The notes below the pieces were generated by a model, which was given only the letters and a program-made list of their open reading frames with translations, had not been told where the DNA came from and did not search any database. The translations under genes were made by a program, and so were the position numbers. 62,000 nucleotides of DNA from Zygnema cylindricum (lineage: Eukaryota > Streptophyta > Zygnematophyceae > Zygnematales > Zygnemataceae): contig JBBHKE010003062.1 in NCBI GenBank assembly GCA_037447655.1, forward strand, positions 246,154 to 308,153, written 5' to 3'. Shown piece after piece: positions 55,480 through 62,000 of the stretch. Position 1 is the stretch's first letter, and each line of letters begins with the position of its first letter.

Positions 55480-55735
55480 TCGTTTTTCAAATTTTAAAAA
55501 ACTTGATAAACGTTTTTTATTTTTATTTTGGAAACTTGAAAAATCGTTTTTTTTTATTTTAAAAACTTGAAAATTGTTTTTAAAATTTTTTAAAAACTTG
55601 AAAGTCGTTTTTTTATTTTAAAAACTTGGAAATCCTTTTTCAAAACTTGAAAAAACTTGAAAAACGTTTTTTGATACTTGAAAAACGTTTTTTGATACTT
55701 GAAAAACGTTTTTTGATACTTGAAAAAAATGAATA
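55480..55735. repeat. Minisatellite ACTTGAAAAACGTTTTTTGAT
   Basis: 21-bp unit, perfect for three copies at about 55665-55735 and degenerate for 180 bp before. Each unit contains the self-complementary AAAAACGTTTTT, so the array can form serial hairpins. Confidence 0.85.
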
Positions 55736-55814
55736 TTATGTTTTAATGATAAAAGAATTTGGGGCATGTGAAGGGGAGGGAAATGAAGGGCTTATAGAAT
55801 TAGACATTGGGGAT

Positions 55815-55992
55815 AGAGAGAGAGAGGGGGAGAGAGAGAAATGGAGAGAGAAAAAGAGGGAGAGAGGGAGGCGAGAGAGAGAGAGAGGGAGAGAGAGAGG
55901 GAGAGGGATAGCGAGAGGGAGAGAGAGGGAAAGAGTGAGAAGGAGAGAGTGAGAGAGATGGAGAGAGAGACAGAGAGAGGAAGAGGTGGGGA
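55815..55992. repeat. GA-rich microsatellite
   Basis: GAGAGAGGGA-type purine repeat. Arg/Glu open frame is an artefact. Confidence 0.9.
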
Positions 55993-57004
55993 GTAAGAGG
56001 TGGAATTAAGGGCTCATGAAATTAGGGTTTATTTGGGAGGATAGTCAAAGAGGGACATAAATATTATTTTTTTAAAGATTTGGGTTGGCCAATTTTTTAT
56101 TTTCCGCAGTCATTTTTTAGTTTCTTTTCTTTTTCTTTTTTTTTTCTTGTAAATTCTATTTGTATAATCGAGAGGGGTATGAAGAGATTATTTCTAAAAT
56201 ATTTAGGTGGGGTAGTTTTTTGTTTTTCTTTTTTCCATTCTATGTTAGTTTTCCATTATTTGCTCATTTTGTCGTTTTGTTGTATATATTTTGATCAAAT
56301 TTACTTCCGAATAAATGTAATTAGTTTTAGATTTTCGAGATTACAATATACATACAATTGTTTGTTTTTCCACTATAATTTGAGAAACGACCTTTGATAA
56401 AAAAACATCTTTGATTCTTTCTTGTGACCTTTTAGTTTTTCATCTTTTGTTTCTTTTCTTTTGTAATACCTTTCTTTTTTAAATTGATGTTCCGTATTTT
56501 GTATGTTTCTTGTTTCCCGAATTTTTTTAAATGGGAAAGTCATGACAACGATGTCAAAGAATTTAAGTCAACGTCAAACCCAGTCAACGTCAAACCGAGT
56601 CAAGTCAAACCAAGTCAAAGTCAATCCAAGTCAGAATTCTAACCAAATAACACTAACCAAAGTTAAAAAAAATCACCATAAGTGAAAATTTTACCACCAA
56701 TATGATTAACATTTGCGGGGTGGCAAATGGGTTCCAACATAAATTAACAATGTTATGTGACGTTTAAACGACCGGAGTTTGGTTAGTCAAATATGTTGAA
56801 ACACTAATATCTGTTTCGACAGCTTGCACGAAAATTAAGGTTGTTACAGTGCAGTACACACATGTATCGCTATGAGCGTTAAAGGTAATTTTCGCCACTT
56901 AAATCATCTTATCTCAGTGCACACTTGTCCAATGTTCAAATGGAGACCGCCAAGGAAGATGAGAATGTTACCTTTCAATCGCAACCGTCGGATTTAAAAT
57001 CCAC
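55993..57004. other. Intergenic, no recognised gene
   Basis: AT-rich, with a short minisatellite of GTCAAACC/GTCAACGTCAAACC units at 56566-56635. Hydrophobic open frames in T-rich DNA are not credible genes. Confidence 0.45.
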
Positions 57005-57740
57005 TGAGGGTGCGTCTCCATGTACTTTAAACTTAGAGAAAAAACTTTGTTTTTAGCGCAGATCCGGCGGACCCGGATTTCGGGTGTCCCTATGTGTAAC
57101 AAGTAACAACGACATAGTTACTTAAGCATGTGACGATTGTATACGCTGACAGTGCCCGTGACGGCTGTCAACGTCTACAATCTGTGATGACGCACGTTAT
57201 TTGTAGCAGCTTGTGACGTCGTATAAGTTTTCGTGACATTGTAGACGTACCGCCTTCCAGCCTGTGCCGTTTCACGGTTGAAGAAGATGCATTTTGCCTT
57301 TGAGTCGCTTCTCCGCTCGACGTGAAATGGCATCGGAATCTTGAGACCCCTGGCGAAATAAAATCCGTACCTAGCGCAAACGGACAAAACTTAACAAGTT
57401 GTGTACTTTGCCTTGTCATACCTGAACGCATACGGACAAATATAACGAATAGTGTACCTTTCGCCGTCGATTGAATTCGTTTGAAATTTTTGTAATTTTT
57501 TTTACACGTGCTAATCCGTGTTCCTATTTGTTTTTCGAAAAAACTTTGTTTTAAAACACATCGTCCCTGTTTTTTAAAGAAAAGTTTGAAGATGACGTTT
57601 TTTGGCGTGGCCGTGGGTCAAAGAACAGAAGACGACAACATGTAGTACATTCTAAATTCGATGATGACGTAAAATGTACTTCTCCTTTTTTCTATTTTTT
57701 TGTACGGCAGAAACTTACGCTGTACGGCTCTGAATCTTGC
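57005..57740 (+). mobile_element. TIR repeat family 'GGGTACGTCCCCATGTAC', longest copy
   Basis: Starts GAGGGTGCGTCTCCATGTAC, passes through segments homologous to 8760-8900 (GGCGGACCCGGATTTC) and to 38600-38950 (AGTTTGAAGATGACGT, GATGACGTAAAATGTACTT), and loses similarity near 57740 before the inverted end seen at 39008. It links the two partial copies into a single element. Confidence 0.55.
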
Positions 57741-58729
57741 AACTTTTTGGCCCTCCGGGGTGCCGAAGACGTCCGCGACCGCTCGTTTAGGGTTTATTTT
57801 TTCTGTTTTTGTTTTTTTTTTATTAAAAAAACAACCCAAACCCCAAAACCCTATTTCTCGTACCCGATCCCAAGAGGTAAGAAATGTCGGCGCGAGGTGC
57901 CGCGAGGTGCCGAAGGTCCCACACTTGTATGGGCGCTTGTTCGATACCCTTGCTGTATTGTTATGTACTGTACGGTATCTGACCTTGCTCGGTTTACTGC
58001 TATTGTAGTGCAGTACACCGTGCATCGCTATTGCTGGTCATGTTTCTTTTCGCCACGTGGAACAATCGTTTCTTCGTGCACAAGTGCTGGATTTTTAATC
58101 TGACGGTTGAGATTTTAAAAAAGATTCTCACCTTTCGATTGGCGGTCTCCAATAGGAAACCGGGCACGTGTGCGACAAGAAAAGATGTGACAAAAGCATA
58201 GTCAAAAGTAGGCGTTTTTATGGTAGGCCTTTGGTCGGCGCCTTTATCGTAAGTTGTGTTATGGGCTATTCATATGATCTTCTTAGATCGCTACTTTGAT
58301 CGGCGACCGTCCGAACGTCCAGATCTGACGGTGTATATTAAAATTTTCGGTCCGAATATTTTAATTGGTCCAATATTTTGTCCGAATGTTTTAATTGGTC
58401 CGAATAGGTCCGAATACAACATGGGTCTTAAGTTCAAATTGTATGTTTGCATACAATACGCATATTATATGGGCCTTCTTTCACCTACTTTTGAACTATG
58501 GACAGAAGCATCAGCACTACAGTAATAGTGATATACGGTGCTTTGTACTTTACAATGCTGTGCCGTACTGTACTGTTATAAATTAAGGATTTTGCAGTAC
58601 TGTACCGCCGTACATTCAAGATTGCTGCTGAAAGTTCAAAAGTGACGCTAATATATGAAAGTTTTCTTACTACTGTTTTTCCTTGTTGTATTTCGACAGT
58701 AGAATCTTCTGCTTCCGGGTTTTGCGGCC
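57741..58729. other. No recognised gene; tandem GGTCCGAAT repeat
   Basis: A GC-richer block at 57730-58090 has overlapping open frames on both strands with no domain. At 58340-58420 the unit TTTTAATTGGTCCGAAT is repeated. The last 100 bp precede the ATG at 58730. Confidence 0.4.
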
Positions 58730-58783
58730 ATGGCGGAAGCCAGCTTGTTGAAGCCGTTCGAAGAACGTGCCGCAAAGGCAGAG
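58730..58783 (+). CDS. Predicted gene, exon 1 (coiled-coil N-terminus)
   Basis: MAEASLLKPFEERAAKAE ends at a donor GTAATT. Together with the exon at 59217 it gives a continuous amphipathic helix. GC-rich codons and a clean donor contrast with the T-rich intron. The helix is vaguely like the N-terminus of cyclase-associated proteins, but this is too short to assign. Remaining exons were not found in the window. Confidence 0.5.
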
Positions 58784-58840
58784 GTAATTCCCTTTTTTTT
58801 TTTTTTTTTTTTTTCTAACTTTTTTTTTTTTTTTTTTTTT

Positions 58841-58969
58841 CGCGCCCGTTGGCCTTTTTTTTTTGTTTTTGTTTTTCTTTTGAAATTTCAGCTTTTTTTC
58901 TCCCTCTTTGTTTTGTTTTTTTTTTAAAATTCCTTTCAAAAATTTTTTTTTTTTTTATTTTTTTTTTTT

Positions 58970-59001
<32 letters not shown>

Positions 59002-59105
59002 TTTTTTAACACCTGTTGGCCTTTTTTTTTTTGTTTCTGTTTTGCTGTTGAAATTGCAGCTTTTCTTCTCCGTATTTGATCTGTTTTTTTCTTTAAAATT
59101 CCTTT
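58841..59105 (+). repeat. 167-bp tandem duplication in the first intron
   Basis: CCGTTGGCC...GAAATTTCAGCTTTTTTTC...TTAAAATTCCTTTCAAA at 58845-58940 recurs at 59012-59107, offset 167 bp, separated by poly-T. Each unit has a plausible acceptor (TTTCAG, TTGCAG). Confidence 0.8.
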
Positions 59106-59216
59106 CAAATGACTTTTTATTTTTTTCTGTTTTCGTAAAGTCGTTTCAGGGGTTTTTTATCTTGTCTGGTTTTTGCTTAACTTTTTATTTTATTTTTTTG
59201 TTTTTTATTTTTTTAG

Positions 59217-59256
59217 GAGCGTTTGGCTCGCCTGGAAGCTGCCTTGGATGGCCTGG
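59217..59256 (+). CDS. Predicted gene, exon 2
   Basis: After TTTTTTAG the frame reads ERLARLEAALDGL and breaks at G/GTGAGT (phase 1). It continues the helix of exon 1 (…AAKAE-ERLARLEAAL…). Later exons probably lie beyond long repeats or past the window end. Confidence 0.5.
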
Positions 59257-61815
59257 GTGAGTCAAAACAATGAGAAAATAAATAAATTGATGTATATTTT
59301 TTAAATTAATGAAGAAATTGTAAAGAAATAATTTATTTTTTTCCGTAACCTTTTTCCTTTTTCCCATTTTGCTTTTTTCCCTTGCCATTCCGAGATGCCG
59401 GCGCTCACGCTGACCGTCCGCTCGTATTTTCTCATTGAATGTCGTCCGTTCAATTCCGGCGGCGCGCATAATGTTATTTTGCATCCGTTGTACTTTGTGT
59501 TCGCCGTCTTTTTACCGTTCCATGATAATCAGTTTATCAGTACAATTTCGTACATTCCCGTAAAATTTGTGTTCAGTTAACCGCCCAAAAAGTACTACAA
59601 AGTGCAACGTATTTTATCGTCAAATTCCGTACATTTCCCGTAAACAGCCGTACATTTCTCGTAAATTTACTGTTCAGTTTATCGGATAGAAAGTACTCCG
59701 GACAGAAAGTACAGAAAGTACAAATATATCGGGACCGCTGACCATTCGATAACCGATAACTATCGGTATCGGTGTTATCGCGATAGGATTTTTACCGATA
59801 CAACACACTAGTAATTTGGATCTTTGAAAAAATAAATGTCGGTCGCAAACATGCTTACACTAATATAGGTCTCCGTATAAAATCTGACAATTCGTACACA
59901 AATCGTACATTCACACGGTCGAAACGTGGCTGTCGAACGAATTTGTGGGAACGGGATTTTTTATGACCTGGTTTTTTTTCCTTTTTAGAACGCACATTCT
60001 CATGCGTCTGTGGTTACTAAAACTAATTTATTGTAATTTTTAACTTAAAAAGGTACATTTATGTACGATCCGACACTGACCGTACACAACTCTATTTGAG
60101 AGACAACTTACTGAAAATAACCCTAAATAGAATAAAGAAAAGAATAGAATGAACTACACTAATGGAGAATAATAATAAAAAAAGCGGGACGGAATTAGTG
60201 TACACAACGCTAATAACGATTGGCGGTGTAGCTTTCACCTGGCTTGTGCTCATTTCCGATCTATGGATATTTTACTAATTATTTTACGGACGCAAACCGA
60301 CGTAGCATATTTAGTATTTACTACCCATATGACGTCTGTAATAATTGACCTATTTAAGGTACGATTAATACAGTACTTTATGCCGTGAACAAAAAAAAAA
60401 TATTTGGTCCCGACACTTTCGTCACAAAGTTGTCCACTTTTTGGCAAACTTCTGTACACTATGGAGACCTTAAAGTGGAGGAAAACCTTTTTCCTTTTCA
60501 TGAGGGTCTTCTCTCCGGTCGTGCACTTTTGTCACCTAATGCTCGAACGAAATTCCACCTTTTCCATGCAATTGCTGCGATTGGCACCGAAGTAAGCTAC
60601 ACTGTAAAGCGAGCATTTTCTCGTATACTCCCTCCTCGCTCCTAGTCTTGTGGCCTTCAAAGTCCTTTGGCTCACTTCGTTTTCCTCCACGAGGCTTGGA
60701 GGACCTTGGGTGATGTGGTCCTCACAAATCCGATTGGGGCCCACGTTTCTTCTCGCGCAGTGTTTCATACTTGTGTGGTGGCTTGTGACGCAACAACTTC
60801 TAAGGAAAAAAACTACACTCACGGAGACACGGCGGACTAGTTGTCCCAATTACCGAAAATAAATTTGGTATTTTGGACCGATCTGTTGATGTTTTCCTCC
60901 TCAATTGTGTGAAGAGAACATTTAAAACCCGAGGTCCAATGGCTCTTCAATGAGTGCAAGTCGTAACCCTTCAACGATGAAACATGGTGGCGGATGACAG
61001 GGCTAACCATAAAGCACGGTGGCGGATGACAGGCTAAGTCTTTCATATCTTCCACCAATGCATCCAGTTCACATCCACGATCATCGGGTCTGTGGACTTT
61101 AGTTTGTTAGAGTCGCGTTGGTGTTCCCTCTGTGCATTGACATCTTTCGTAGATTTTCTTTTGCTTAGTTTTGGCAGGTAATTTTAGCTTTTTCACATGT
61201 TTTCTTGCCTTAATATGACTTTATATGAAATAATTGCATCATTCTAACCTTGTCATTAAAATCCATCCCAAGTTTTTTTTTTTTGTAGAATATTGAGAAA
61301 TTCAAGGGTTCATATATTTGAGTAAAATAGGTCATTTTAGCAACACATTAACTTGCTAGAATGTAAAAGAAAGTGTTGAGCGCAAGCCACGTTTAATCAT
61401 TGAAGAGAAACCCCCTCTTTATATGTACGTTCGTGAGGAGAGCGAGAGGAGCGCCTTTCTCTTTCCCAATTTCCATATTTCATCTCTCACCCTTCTTGAA
61501 ACCTTAAAAAAATATAAAGGAGGTCGTAGAGAGAGGAGGAAGAGGGGGTAGGGAAGAGTGTTATACGTAACCGCGTGTATGCATAGCTGTGCATTCACCC
61601 AATGTCCAAAATTTATAAAAGGTACACAAGGAAAATTCTACTGTATAAAGGTTTAAAATATTTAATCCTAAAATTTTGATTGGTCTGTAAAGGTGATGTG
61701 AAGGCTGAAAGGTAGTCTTTTTTCCATCATTTGTGTTATTGATTTTTTTATCCTGTTTTTTTTATTCGTGGTTTCTTACATTTGTTCCGGGGATCGTGCG
61801 ATGTGAAAACATATA
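59257..61815. other. No recognised gene
   Basis: 59500-59760 resembles the interior of the MITE at 7964-8590 (CCGTAAATT..CCGTTCAGTTTA, GAAAGTACA). 60385-61060 holds overlapping open frames on both strands without domain features; GGTGGCGGATGACAGG occurs twice at 60990 and 61018. No exon could be defended. Confidence 0.4.
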
Positions 61816-62000
61816 AGGGTGTGTGCCCATGTAGCCGAAACTTTGAAATGTTACTTTGAATTTTAGTGCAGATTTTACGGTGTACTTTTCGAAGTGTTCC
61901 TATGTCAATCATTACTTGCGCCTTCATTTCTTCAAATATGTGACAATTGTAGACGCCTACAAAATGTGCGACAGCCTACGATAGTACGAAATGAAATGTA
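61816..62000 (+). mobile_element. TIR repeat family, copy cut by window end
   Basis: Starts AAGGGTGTGTGCCCATGTAG and follows the family order (TTTTAGTGCAGATTTTACGG, then GTGACAATTGTAGACGCC) until the window ends. Confidence 0.45.

Noticed and set aside
60385-61058. Overlapping ORFs on both strands near 60.5-61 kb
   Set aside because: No domain text, similar openness on both strands, no splice-consistent partners.

Overview
The window is nuclear DNA of a eukaryote. Genes are split by GT-AG introns, simple-sequence tracts are very abundant (GA/CT, GGGAGA, a 47-unit AT run), and LTR retrotransposons, MITE-like elements and tRNA-derived SINE-like sequences fill most of it. A Ty3/gypsy chromovirus and a Ty1/copia lineage of the kind common in plants and streptophyte algae suggest a green-lineage organism, possibly a charophyte-like alga. 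That is inference; no taxon-diagnostic gene is present. There is one assembly gap (10 N at 32781-32790).

Layout. 1-6.6 kb: microsatellite-rich DNA with one convincing minus-strand coiled-coil exon (1259-1762). 6.9-9.3 kb: an interspersed repeat (R1) interrupted by a 627-bp hAT-like MITE; a second R1 copy at 33.0-34.7 kb lacks the MITE and shows the empty site. 10.4-15.4 kb: a decayed Ty3/gypsy chromovirus on the minus strand. 16.2-28 kb: a graveyard of copia elements: an LTR/gag fragment, a nearly complete but dead gag-pol, LTRs of different subfamilies, and an internally deleted derivative that joins the gag start to the RNase H end. 28-32.8 kb: a duplicated about 1-kb repeat with SINE-like heads and local tandem repeats. 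35.0-36.1 kb: integrase remnant of a second gypsy lineage. 36.7-38.6 kb: a large inverted repeat with arms of about 650 bp. 38.6-44.3 kb: further repeats and no recognised gene.

The main gene is at 44375-55230 (+). I joined 16 exons by reading frame and splice sites into a protein of about 890 residues: a fatty acyl-AMP ligase (FAAL)-type adenylation enzyme, a 179-codon exon coding a low-complexity Glu/Lys linker, and a C-terminal acyl/peptidyl carrier domain. The natural reading is a self-loading fatty-acid activation module, probably feeding polyketide or lipopeptide-like synthesis. An alternative last exon lies at 55327-55428.

The most unusual signal is in the introns of this gene. Both ends of exons 10 and 11 and the 3' end of exon 14 recur several times, degraded, in the adjacent introns as tandem units of about 55-190 bp. 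The introns appear to have grown by repeated tandem duplication across exon-intron junctions. Similar short tandem duplications occur in the copia integrase and in the first intron of a second gene that starts at 58730.
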